A stretch of DNA of 64,000 nt from Istiophorus platypterus (Eukaryota; Chordata; Actinopteri; Istiophoriformes; Istiophoridae), in the NCBI GenBank assembly GCA_016859345.1, contig CM029114.1, positions 16,942,501 through 17,006,500 on the forward strand, in the 5' to 3' direction. Positions 50,642-62,633 of the stretch are shown here, in pieces. The notes under the pieces are model-generated. The model did not search any database, was not told the DNA's origin, and worked only from the letters and a program-made list of their open reading frames with translations. How positions within the stretch are numbered: position 1 is the stretch's first letter; each line of letters opens with the position of its first letter. The translations under genes were made by a program, and so were the position numbers.

Positions 50642-52827
50642 CATTTGAGCACCAGCTGAAAAGTTTAATTTGCAATAATAATCAAATCCATCTCATATTT
50701 TTCCTGTAGCCAAGACCTGACTGCAAACATGATGCCATACTGCGAAATCAGATTTCCAACAACTTGCAAATTTCTTAACTTAATAACTAGAAATCATATG
50801 CATCAACCTGAGACAAAACACTGCTTGCAGAGTATCCTTTACTTGACTTTATTGTAAATCTGTCTACTTTGTGCTGACCTCTGCTGACTGAGATCTCTTT
50901 GTGCAACTCTAGTGTCAACCTGCTCCCTGCAAATGCAACTTTATTAACCAGCTTGTTTGGTCCAGCAGGCTGCCATCCTGGAGAACAAAGATAAAGAACT
51001 GATGTACGACCCTTGGCTGCCTGCATTCGGTTATATAGACAATCAGAAGGCCCACACACACTCAAACACACACACACACACACAACTGTGACTTGATGGC
51101 ATCCATGACGACAGGGTGCTACAAACCTATCGTGACCTGCTAGCTGCCAAGCACTCACAAAGACACATGCATACACACACACAGCCTGTGCCATGACTTA
51201 TATGGGAAAGACAAAGACACTGGTGATAAATCACCGTCAGCTATTCAACAACAACAACACACACACTCGCGAGGAATTCCATTCCATTTTTTTTTTTTCT
51301 GGCAGTATGTGAGCATGTTTGACGCAAGATGAAATTGTTTAACTCTGCTTGATCTGTCACAGGTGCTCTCTCCATCCGTGTGTGTATGTGTTAGTGTGTA
51401 TGTGTGAGAGAGAGCAAGACAGAGACAGTGTGTATAAGAGTTGCAGAAAAAAAAGCAGGAGGTAAAAGAACAGATTAACCCACACAATTCTATTTATCTA
51501 ATCAGTAAAGAGTAACTGTGGGTCTGCAACTTTATTTGCATCTAGAGTCTAAATATTTACAACTCAATTACCTACTGCAGACACTTTACTCCTCAGAGGC
51601 AGGTTTTCCAGCTGGTTGCAGTTCACTCAGATGACACAGCAGTGTGCTACAGAAACAGCGGGGGGCGCTCTGATCTACACAACAGGCTGCTTTGTAGGGG
51701 TGTAACTTCATCCCACCATTAATCGTCTATAGCTGTGAGCGTTAAGGACCCCTGCTTTGAGCCCGATGTGATCACGCTCGTGCTAGGTGGTCCTGTCGGC
51801 GAGTAGTGTGACTGTTAGCAGAGAGGTTTTTGCCAGGACTTTCACCTTCATTCAAACGCTGAGCTGCTACAAATACAAAAGCCTCCCTCTCTTTTATTTC
51901 TCTCTCTCTGACACACATGAGCAAGTATCTGTTTTTTATTGTTGTTTTAGCTGATGCTGTTACAGCCCTATCAGCTACAGGGAGACTTTGGAAAGCTGTA
52001 ACATGCTTTGCCAAGGCTTTCATTTTTAAGTGCGAACAGACTCGGTTAATTGTAGCATAACGTAACAACACATGCTGCACCAGCCTCAGTGCTTTTTGTG
52101 CTGTGGTTTTTTTTCGACCTGAAAGTACAAGAAGGAATGAAACATGTAATGATTTTACTGTTAATCTCATTAATATTGCATTACCTAATTATTGCAAGAC
52201 GCAGCCCAGGGCTCAGTGCAAAAGAATGACATTCTTTTCTTCTGTTAAAATCACTTTCTCTCTTTCTTGCTTCCTTCTCGTCCACTGTGTTATTGCCTCC
52301 ACATTATATATTTGTTTTGGCTGCAAACACTCTTGGTAACCGTGCAGTAACCTGCTGCCACACAGAGGTGCTGAGGTCATCAGTCCTGATCCTCTACAGC
52401 ACCGCTGGCCCCGGCCTCGGGATCAGGTCTCACATACGCACACACAATCTACGCTTTTTAACTCTAAAAAGCTGCCAGTGCCTGCGAATACATCATCTCA
52501 CACACATGCACTGAATCACTCACTCTCTCTCTCACACAGACACTAACACACAGTGTTTTCCCACTCTGTTTACTGGTCCCTTTATGACCCCCTGTTAACA
52601 AGAGAGACCACTCTGGTCTGTTTATGATAGCAATGACTCAGGATCATGCTAAAAGTGTGTTTTAGACCTGATGACTGCATGAATGAGTGACGCTACCTTG
52701 TGCATAAACTGGTGGGCTTAAAGGGAAACTGTCTGTTTATAGGTCTTGGGATGTACTACTGCTTACATATGGGAAGAAAGTTGTATAAAGCCTTTTGTGA
52801 CTCCAGAGGGAAGCGCATAAAGTCTGC

Positions 52828-53446
52828 GGCCTTATTCAGACCAGGCATCAGCATATATTTTGTGTGACCTGAGCACAAGTGGACGGCTCTGAGTACGTCA
52901 TTTCACATCCGGCATTAGAATGAGTTTCCACACTTCACTTGTGACGGGATCTCACCTCCACGATCTATACGCGAATAAACACGTACATCAATTCCATGTG
53001 CAAAGACCAAATGCATTGTTGGTTAGAACCAGTGGGAGGCAGCAATCCACTTCTCCTGCCTGGTCTGCCAGACATTCGAAGAAGAAGAAGAAGAAGAAAT
53101 CCTAACAGTAAAGGCTGGGTCTATTCCTTGCCGTAGTCCAGGCAAACCAAAACGCCCAAGATGTTTGACACACTCATAATATATCTCAATGGGCTCTTCA
53201 AAATTTCCAGATGTTGTGGACAAAGCCATTTTACATTATTTGTATGTAAGATTTTTGTTGTGAATGAGCAAAAATATGTACATGTACGCAGAGGACGTCA
53301 GTTAAGTAACTGGTCCTTCAGTGTGGCCCAGGTCACATTTGCATACAAACTGCTAAAGAATGTGGCCATATGCGGCCGAGACCATGTATTCACACTTGTA
53401 CTTGTACACAGCTGCCCACTTGCCACTGCCAGGTGTAATGAGGGCC
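52828..53446. mobile_element. Degenerate non-autonomous DNA-transposon-like element
   Basis: The left end (GGCCTTATTCAGACCAGGCA) and the reverse complement of the right end (GGCCCTCATTACACCTGGCA) match at most positions with gapless alignment, as an eroded terminal inverted repeat would. Subterminal blocks also recur inverted: CAAGTGGACGGCTCTGAGTA on the left and CAAGTGGGCAGCTGTGTACA on the opposite strand at the right. I associate this motif style with abundant short teleost DNA elements but cannot name the family. There is no transposase reading frame and no clear target-site duplication. A GAA repeat lies inside (53078-53099). Confidence 0.5.
53078..53099. repeat. (GAA)n simple repeat
   Basis: Seven GAA units within the transposon-like remnant. 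Confidence 0.9.
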
Positions 53447-53457
53447 TCGTAAATTAC

Positions 53458-53477
53458 CTCAAGTGACGTCACTTGAG
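53458..53477. repeat. 20-bp perfect palindrome with CRE core
   Basis: CTCAAGTGACGTCACTTGAG reads identically on both strands with no loop. The central TGACGTCA is the full consensus site for CREB/ATF-type bZIP factors. It lies 12 bp right of the transposon-like remnant. Confidence 0.85.
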
Positions 53478-53713
53478 ACAGTGTCGCTTGGGTCCGAATA
53501 CCGAGAGTTTAAAATGTCAGAATCTGTGGAAGTAGAGTAAGAACAAGACCAGCTCTTTTTTCCTACAATGTGAAGGGGGGGGGGGTGTACAGGAGCAAAA
53601 AACTCTTTTTCTTAAATAGCTGATTGCAAAAGTATTCTTTGTGCCTCCAGTGTAAGACTGAGGGCACTTTCCAAATGATTCCTCTGGGGATAAAGACGCA
53701 GTGTAACTAAAAT

Positions 53714-53746
53714 CTTCACTTTACTGCTGTGTGCAGTAAAGTGAAG
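53714..53746. repeat. Perfect inverted repeat, 14-bp arms, 5-nt loop
   Basis: CTTCACTTTACTGC (53714-53727) and GCAGTAAAGTGAAG (53733-53746) are exact reverse complements around TGTGT. It lies in ntn1 intron 1, about 240 bp from the CRE palindrome. Confidence 0.85.
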
Positions 53747-54112
53747 TTTTCTTTAGCACTCTCAGATTCATAGCCACATTGAGTGAAGGAAAACACACCA
53801 ACCTGACAGGAGCTTAACTACAATGTCACAACATTTTCTACTGTTCATTTCCACTAAAATGGGGCAGACTGCGTCCTGCCTGATTAGCCTCCCTCACGCC
53901 ATGTGTGACAGGCTTTACTATTTGGTGTAAATGTGTCTGCTTGACATATGCGAGAGACAGGCAGGCTTTGATTTATAGGGCTGATGAGTGAGGCATTGGT
54001 GTGTTTTGTGTCTAATGTGTGAACATATGCTGATGTTGTCTGGCGTGGGTTTTAATTACCCCCTAATCATTTGGTACCCACTTAAACCAAACCTTTCCAA
54101 TACACACAAACA

Positions 54113-54231
54113 ACTCCCTCTCTCTGTCTGTCTCTCTTTTCTCCCTCTCTCTCTCTTTCTCTCATGCTCACAGACACACAAACAAACACACACACGCACA
54201 CACACTCAAACACACGCACGCACTAATCCTG
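54113..54231. repeat. CT-rich tract followed by CA-rich tract
   Basis: A pyrimidine tract of mostly CT (54113-54164) followed by an interrupted CA tract (54171-54231), in ntn1 intron 1. Confidence 0.85.
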
Positions 54232-57200
54232 CGGTTCATGCCAAACCCACAGCACACAGAGATCCTCCTTTGGCTACGATGAGCTTTCACTGCGGCTTCA
54301 AGTCACCAATTAATTCATTAACAGATGTCTCCCCGGGCACCGAATAGTTGCTTACATTTTGGACAGAATTACTGTTTGCGTGAACACCCACCGGTAGACA
54401 ATGTAGTTAAAGAAACACATGCTTGCACAATCTCTCTCTCCTTTTCTCTCTGTCTCTCTCTCTCACACACAAATACACCACAACAGAAAGAACTACACTG
54501 TATAATGTCAAGACCCTCTGGCAGAGAAGAGAGACACGTTGAAAGAATCACACACAAGCACACATGAATATAAACAGGTAACTGGCAGACGACAGAGACA
54601 GGTATCCACACGGACTGAGGGGAACATCTTTTGTCTATCTATCGCTGAGGGAATTAAACATGAGGTGCAACTTGTTTAGTTGTTTGTATGTACACATGTG
54701 TATGTAAGTGATTCATGTCATGTCCTCGTTTCCTTCAAACACATTTTCTCCAACAGCTAGCCACACTTTTGCAGATATTTGGGAGCCATCCTAGTCATGT
54801 TTGAACACTGTTTTGGCTTTGTAATGCATTAAACATTTTGCACCTTAAGGCGACCAACTGTGATTAAGCTCTCTGTGCCGTCAAAGATCGTGCCTTCCAA
54901 TGAAAATAATGAAACAGCTGTCATCGCTGTACAAAAAGCCCACTTCATGTCTGCGATTTGAAGAAGATTATTAAGGGATTAAAATATTGCTGAAAATCTT
55001 TAGTGGATTTGTACAGGAAACCCATATTTCTCTGTTTGGAATATTCAGCTTAAAAACACAGTGCGGAAGTGTGTATGTGGATTACTTCTGCACTGAGTAA
55101 GCGGAGGGCTGTGTTTGAAGGGTTAGAAAGAAGAGGAAAAGATCCGCTTGGATCTCATCCGCCAGACCAATTATCACCAGCTGCTGAAAGAGTGTGCCTC
55201 AAAATTGGATGGAAACATTCTAAATGGAAGACACGCACAACATAGAGCATGTTTTCACCCACAGATATGTAGCAGCAATAACTTTAATCATAACAAACAG
55301 GAGGACGATGATAAAAACAATAATGACGATCAGAATTTCTGGCCCGGCTAGATGCTGTGATAAGGCAGCCACAGTCCACGGTGGGTTCAAGCACCAGTGA
55401 GGGTGACAGGAGGAAGTGAGCGCAGGCCAGAAGCCAACATAGTAACGCAATATGGCTTTCCTTCTGAGGCAATATGGCTTCCTACCAAACCGCATCTCAA
55501 AAAACAAGGTTAAGGTTCCATTTCTGGTCCGAGCACGCGCACAGAGACCTGAGCACACACACTCACACATGCACTCACACACTGGCTAAAAATGCGGACT
55601 CACACTGTGAGCGGGATCTGTATTGCATTATACGTTGTAGCCAAAGCAATGAAACAAAACCAAGGCCGTAGAAATGTTCACTTTACCCAGAGGACCCTGA
55701 ATTGAACAACGGACACACAGGCTGTGAAATTTCAGAACGGATTTTTGTCTTTTCTGACAACTGAACACATTCCATCACCCTGAGCAGTATACTCAAGCTT
55801 TGTCAAAAGGCAGTAAAATGAATTGTAATGAAAACAATCTCCTTCCACTTGAGACCGATGCTGGACAATGTGCAGATAGTGCTAGTAAAATACGATCACA
55901 GATGTATTATTTTTTTTTATGAATGGTGGCATCAAATTTGTCTCCCAGCACCAACACAGGCACAGATATTACAATTTTGTGTGTTTTGCCTGCCTGTCTT
56001 CTTTGTGTATTATCCTCAGACATTTTTTGATATATAAACTCATTTCAACTCTTCAAAGGCCTGTCAGAATCTATTATCTGTACAAAACTGGAATTCCATG
56101 AACACTGAATTGCTTCTTGAACAGAGCTCATGACAAGCAACAACTAGCTCCAAAATTCCTGTTCAAAACGGGCTGCTGCCAAATACTGACATTAATAGCT
56201 TCAAGATCTCCCATGCTTCAACATACCAAACAGTATTTGCATTGTTTGTCATATGTATTGCTTCTATTAGAGCATTAATTACTGTTATTATGAATGATCT
56301 CACTCCTGGGATCATATGGTAACTGGTGGCAGATGTGCTTGAAATACCAGTTTTATTAAAGTTTCTTTATTGTAGTTTTATTAAATTATTTTTGTTTATA
56401 CAAATACTTTGATATCCTTCTATGGTCAAAGTTCAGAATAATGCTTAAAACCAAATCAGCGCTGCTGTTTTTTGTCTGGCGACCAGGGTCTAAAGTCTAT
56501 TTTTCATCCCCAAGGATGGTTTGAGCACTGCTTAATCTATCTTCAGTGAATTCACAAGCAAGAAATCAAGCATGAATATTTTTATGTTTTCAATGACCCA
56601 CCTGACCTCATCTGACAAAAGGAAGAAGACAGTGTTTGTGTCCGTTATCAGACAGAGCTGAAGCTCTTTCTCTCACATCGTATCCTTGAGGGTTTATCGA
56701 TATCTCTGAGCAATTGTGTATTTCTTATTATCAGTGGATGAATAGTTAATTAAATGTAAAAATAATAAATAATAAATACTATATAAATAATATAAATAAC
56801 CTCAAGGCTCTGGCATTGTGACATCAAATTACAGTTGTGACTACTGACCAAGGCTGAAGGTTTAAACTTCCAATTCTTTAAATTTCAAACACAACTACCT
56901 TTGAAATACCTGGCATACATTCTCAGCGGCTCACACTCACAAAGCCACACATGCTCCAAGTATTCACGAGACATTAGGAGCACTGGCTACGTGTGGACAA
57001 TTCAGCACACACATGTAGAGTTGTAGAGTCTCCTGTGATCCCAAAAACATGCCGCAGAAAGTTTGTCATTATTACTGCCTTCTCATCCTTCTCACTGCAT
57101 ATTTTTATGTATCTGTGTGTATCTTTTCTGGCTGTATTTTTTAGTGTTTGGTTAGAGCACCGTCAGCCTTGCTTACATTATGTGCCGGTTCAGTGGCCAT

Positions 57201-57406
57201 GTTTCTGTCTGTCTTAGAGATATAACAGGTCTCAGAATCTAAAACAGAAGGGTGAGCCCGTCGTCTGGACCATGAGCGACTTATTTTTGCAGCAGTTTAC
57301 AAAACGAGTCATAAACACTGATAAGAGCTCAGGAAAAGAGGTTCTTGAAGTGAGAGAAAGGCCATTCCCCCCTGTTTGAACTTGCAACTAATGAAATGAA
57401 GAAAAC

Positions 57407-57478
57407 TGTGTGTGCGTGTGTGTGTGTGTGCGCGTGTGTGTATGCGCGCGCACGTGTGTGCATATGTGCATGTGTACA
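57407..57478. repeat. 72-nt perfect purine/pyrimidine alternation (GT/GC-rich)
   Basis: Starting TGTGTGCGTGTGTG and passing through GCGCGCGCACGTGTGTGCATATG, each base alternates pyrimidine/purine with no break from 57407 to 57478. Such tracts, especially with CGCG, are classic left-handed (Z) DNA formers. Confidence 0.9.
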
Positions 57479-59936
57479 GTTGGGTGCAAGTCAGTAGAAA
57501 GAGGTGAGTGCTGATTCTAGAAGTGACGGTGAGGAATAGTAAGACAGTGCAAAGTACAAAGCTACTCAGAGAGTTTATTTCCAGTGTTGTTTGCTGTGAG
57601 CTGGACTCACAATGGATCCTGCCGGCTCTTTTGAAGATGAAGCACGCCGGTTTATAAAGGTGCACCGTGAACTGCTCAAATATTAACCAGACTTTCAGTC
57701 ATGCCTGAACGTAACCAAACGTACGTGACAGCAAGAAGATGTCTGATGAAAGACCTGTAGAACATCTCTGTTTTCTAACTGACTTTGTGTGCATTTTTAA
57801 AATAAAGCATCACTTCTATGTAAGGTGGAGCGACGTATGTCCGACTGATAAGGTAACGTTCGTTATCATCAGCTATAGTAATGCAGGATGACTGCAGAAG
57901 CTTCTAAACACAGGAACCACGAAAGCAACAATAATCTCAAATCTCTCCAACATACAGCACATGTCTAAGGACTGTATTGCCCTCCCTATGCTGGATTTCT
58001 CCTCGTAAGATGAATGAAAGTTGGCGTAACTTTTTCTTTTAGATGAAAGAAACTCCAAAAAAAAATCCTTTTTTTTTATTTCATTGTTGCTACTATCAAA
58101 CTCGATTTTAGTTGCTCTGGTAATATCTAAAAACCTCATTAATGGTCAGGCAGTGATCCATGAAAATAGGAAAATACACCACCAAACCTCAGCATGGGCA
58201 CAGCTGCTTTTAAGTGTTTACATATGTTTGCTCCAACATTTTGTTTGAGTTAATATTCACGTCTCGTCAAGGCATTCAGAAGACGTATTCAAGATTTCTT
58301 TTTTTTTCTTTTTGAGCAGGAATTTATTTTACCCCTGATGGTTTCAAGTCAGAAACACACCCACATATCACAAGGCATGAAAACTGCTTAAAATATTTTT
58401 TTTTTCCTACACAAGTGGTTGTGGCTTTAAAACTCAATTATTTTAATGGGTATCAAATCAACCGTGTCAACTTTTCTGCGCTGCATGTTTGCTCCTGTCA
58501 GTCATGCCTCTGAACAGCACCTGGGAGCATTTGAGTGTACTCTCTGCTGTCTGTTGTGTAGATTCTGATATAATGAGGCAAAGAGCAGCAGATCTTTAAA
58601 AATCACCCAGCTGATACTAGACTCCTCATGGAAAAATCAGGCATAGAGTAGTAGCAGCGAGGCTGGGAAAAGTTTTACTGTAAGCTGAGAGAATCTCTGC
58701 CAAGTTGCTGATAGAAAAGAAAAAGTTTCTGTCTCAGCAGCTTTCACATTCCCATTGGCCAAGTGCTATAAGTGGTGCCTGGAAAAAAAGACAATTGTCA
58801 AAATGCTTTGCTGGCCCACAGGCCATGGAAATGACAGTCTACTGCCCCTTTATTTCCCCATTCGTCTCTCTCACAGATTTTCCTCATCACGCTCCCCCTC
58901 TCTTGCTTACGTCCGTCTCTTTCATTTTCACTATTGTCGTCCTGCTCCATCTCCAGCCCCTCCCTCTATCTCTGCTTCTCCCTGCGGCACAGTGCCCGTC
59001 CTCTCATTCTGCATGCCTTCAAGCTGCCTTTCTAATCTTCCTGAATTATTCAAGACACTTTCTCCTCTTTTTCTTCCACCCAACACGTCCAGTAAACTGC
59101 ACAAACCTGACACTGGGTGAGGATAAAAATTACATTTGTGGTAAATTTGCATGGAAAGAACTCTCTGACCGCAACCTTTGCCATCATACGTAATTAGGTG
59201 AAACAATGTCACCCTCCTTCTTAAGTGAGTTGAGTGGGATTTCTTTCGAGGAGCTCATCATTTAGACAGTGAAGACTTCGAGCATTCACTCGGGTCATGG
59301 TGCCTCCACAGTTTCACCAGAGTTTAATAGCAACAGCTCCTTCTACCTTTGCTACAAACTCAGATTAACATGTCTAAACTGAGACTGAAACAGGTCTCTG
59401 TTGTGCCTGTGGTGCTGGTTATCGAACGTTAGAAGCTTTTCCTTTGCTTTTCCTTTAACTCAACATCCTAAATGGAAAGAGGTGCAGACTCGGGAGCATG
59501 AGTGTCCTTTAAGATCCAGATGGAAGTAATCAGGAAAGTACTCTTGAAAACAAAAACAGGGGCAGATCTGTGTGTTCAAATTTGCTTTTGCAAATTTATT
59601 TTCTTACTGTTTTTCAGTGGAAAGTAATGTCCACTGGAATATCGGAGGAGTCAAAAGTTCACATCAGTTCTGACCCAACATAATGCCAGACATTTTATTC
59701 CACACAGAAACACTTCTGGGATAACTACATCCTTATGAGAGTTCAGTGACATTCACAGTGCTGACATTAAGGTGGGCTGCAACAACAAAACTCTCAGATG
59801 TCAGTCTGATTACTAAAGTTGACCCACTGCATGCACACATTCATCTCACACATCTCCCTCCATTGTTCACTTTCTTTTAATAGGGGGTGTGATTTCTTCC
59901 TCTCTTCAAGATTACGTGTTTGTCTTAGCTCATTCA

Positions 59937-59969
59937 TACACACACACACACACACACATACACACACTC
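59937..59969. repeat. (CA)n microsatellite
   Basis: CA run with one TA interruption, in ntn1 intron 1. Confidence 0.9.
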
Positions 59970-62341
59970 TCCATAACCTACATGATGTCATGAAAACTAC
60001 ATACCTCGGGGACAGCATGAAGGCTGCAGTAAGTGACAGGCTTTTGTGGCTCCAGTGTGAGATGTATTATATCTGCGCTGGTCCAGTAAAAACTTAATTG
60101 TCAAAGATACTGATGAAAGGACACAATTCGATGTCAACAGCTTTCACATCGGTGTTTCTGATACTGGCTAATTATTCTGTTCCTGGAGATTCTTAATTGT
60201 AATGAGGAAGATGAACAGCTTTATCAGTTCTTAAAAATGCACAAATAGATTTTCTTTCCTTTGTGCTCTCTCTATAGAGCATTTTGAATATTTTGAAAGT
60301 GCTACACACATAAAATGTAATTAATTTTACTAGGAGATAAACTAAATATAACTTATCTTAAACTGAAGACTGTATAATGTGGAGAGGAAATCGGTCAATA
60401 TGGTTCAATGGCTTCTGTATTAAACGAGCATGCAGACTGGAATTGGTTACATGACAATAATCAAAATTAAAGAGTTAAAAAAAACACCTTATGCCTTGGT
60501 TTCATTGCTTTCTTTAACACATCATGACCTTTTCCAGAGTATAGTATGTAGATATTTCCACAAAACTGCTCCTGTTGATTTAGCAACACACTCACATCTG
60601 CTAGTAAGAAAGTCTCAGGGCTTTAGAAACAGGCAACACCTGCAAACAAAAACCTTTTAAACGGCTGCTACATGTCAAAGTGGCTGACATGTGCCATGGC
60701 TTTCAAACAATATAGAGCCTCCCTTCCCTGCAGACCTGCAGCAAAATGAAAAAAAAAACAAGGGTTTGAGTTGGTTTCTGGAAGATGACTGTGTCATTCT
60801 GTGATTGTGTGGAGACACCGAGGTTTTAGTTTCAGTCCCTATCATCAACGTCTTTCTGCCTCTCCTTCTGTATGACGCTGTATACCTCACCAGCAAGAGC
60901 CGCATAAACATCAAATCACTGCAGTTCTATGTTAGTCGGCAATGTGCAGAATGATTAGTAGGACTGAATGTTACAATCCCTGAGGTTTCTGCATTACAGT
61001 TGACTAGAGTGAGGTTGTACTTGGAGATGATAATGAAAGAGCGATTATATAAAAACAAAAAATAGGAAATGCAAACAGGGACTCTGGAGGGCAACCAGGC
61101 CAGAGAGTGAGCACAGACCCTAGTTTAAGATTTCATGAAACTAAAGGCGCATTTTAAAGACTTCTCGGGTGGTGTGAGAAGAGAGTTCCTAAGATCTACA
61201 GTCCCAGTCTCACCACAAAATTTGCACTGCATATCCTTCCAATAAAGCAGTGTAATTAAGAAATTTACTAATCTGTGTGAACAATCTCTCAATCGCCTCT
61301 CACAAGTTCTGGCTTGTTTTCTTAGCTGCATCTCAAAGACCAAAGTTAAACTGACAGAAACCTGGCCAGTGATTGTGGATCCTGCAGCTTGTGTAAGCTA
61401 CAGTTTGATAAAGCCTATCTGTGCCAGTCTTTAATAAAACTAATTACTGAAACTATTGTAACTTTGATCACTCACGTGCTGATGAAACAGCAGGATCTCA
61501 GGCACAAAGATCAGCAGCAGAGATATGACCAGAGATTTGCTGCTTTTTTTTTTTTTCCAACACCTGTTTTCTTTTTAGGACTGAAAGTACTGTATTCTGC
61601 ATATATCTATATGACTTAGTGCCAGTTTTCTCAGGTGGTTTTTCAGTTATTCTTGCCTTGGCTTAATCATTAGTCTAAGTGAATAAAGTTGGCAATAATT
61701 ACAACATTATCAATATTAAAGGAATTTGCACTATTCATCAACTTATAGCCTAATTAATGGAATACTGGAGTCAAATTGTGTTATTCTAATTTGTAAAGGT
61801 TAAAACACTAACAACAATATCTTAGAATATAATATATAAATTGTAATTTATTTATCTATATAGGCAAATGATAATAAATCTATGTCTTTGTACGTAAACC
61901 TTACTATAGACCTGCTATTTAGATCTATCATTTCACGATTCATTTTTGTGTGAGAAATAAATATATGATCAAGAAAAAAAAAATCTATGTTCAATTACCA
62001 CTGCCTCGGGTTTGTTAAAGGTTTCTTCAAATAAATTAAAAGGCACTGCTTTATTGTTGCGGCGAGGTCAAGCTGTGAGAATTGTTCCTGTGAATGGTTA
62101 GGCTCAGATGTCCCGTTTGAGGTGGTTTAAAAGCCTCCATTATGGCCTGCAACAAGCTAAATGGACGTTCAGATTGCATTTTCGTGTTGCATGTGACTTA
62201 CATCCAATTTAACGTCCGTGGACTGCGCCACAATATCAGAAAAAATGTGGCTTTGCTGTGGTTTTGCTAAAAGCGAATAATGAAGTTTTGATTAATGAAC
62301 TGAATCTGTAAAATCAATCGCTGATTAGTAACAAAACACGA

Positions 62342-62430
62342 CATTATTATTATGACATTATTATTATTATCTCTATTAATAATATCATATATTATCATTA
62401 TTATTATCAGTGTATTATCATTATTATTTT
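62342..62430. repeat. ATT-rich simple repeat
   Basis: Degenerate ATT/ATC trinucleotides about 200 bp left of the exon 1 donor. Very AT-rich, next to the CpG-rich exon. Confidence 0.85.
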
Positions 62431-62633
62431 GTTTTTTTTACATTCAAACGCTCATTTTTGCTGGAGCAAATTTTACATTCGCCTTATCTCCTCTCCTGTA
62501 ACTAGGAAATATCCCCACGGTTGATGTTAAAATCCCACCGGCCAGAGAGAAATAGAATTTATTGCAGATGCCAAGCGGCCCTGCTCAGAATCAGAGGCAG
62601 CCGCGTCAGGACGGGGAAAGCGGATGGACTTAC

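Larger units (their letters stand above)
45628..62633 (-). other. ntn1 intron 1, 5' part (right of the 13-bp array)
   Basis: Begins at the GTAAGT donor at 62633. No gene was recognised. Contents: a perfect 17-bp hairpin (50602-50641), a transposon-like remnant (about 52828-53446), a 20-bp palindrome (53458-53477), a 14-bp hairpin (53714-53746), CT and CA tracts (54113-54231), a 72-nt purine/pyrimidine alternation (57407-57478), a CA repeat (59937-59969) and an ATT-rich stretch (62342-62430). The remaining sequence is ordinary AT-rich intron. Confidence 0.8.

Noticed and set aside
58705..59193. A 162-codon plus-strand open frame in intron 1
   Set aside because: It reads through a pyrimidine-rich tract (Leu/Ser/Phe/Pro-rich) with no recognisable domain, and a second overlapping frame is also open.
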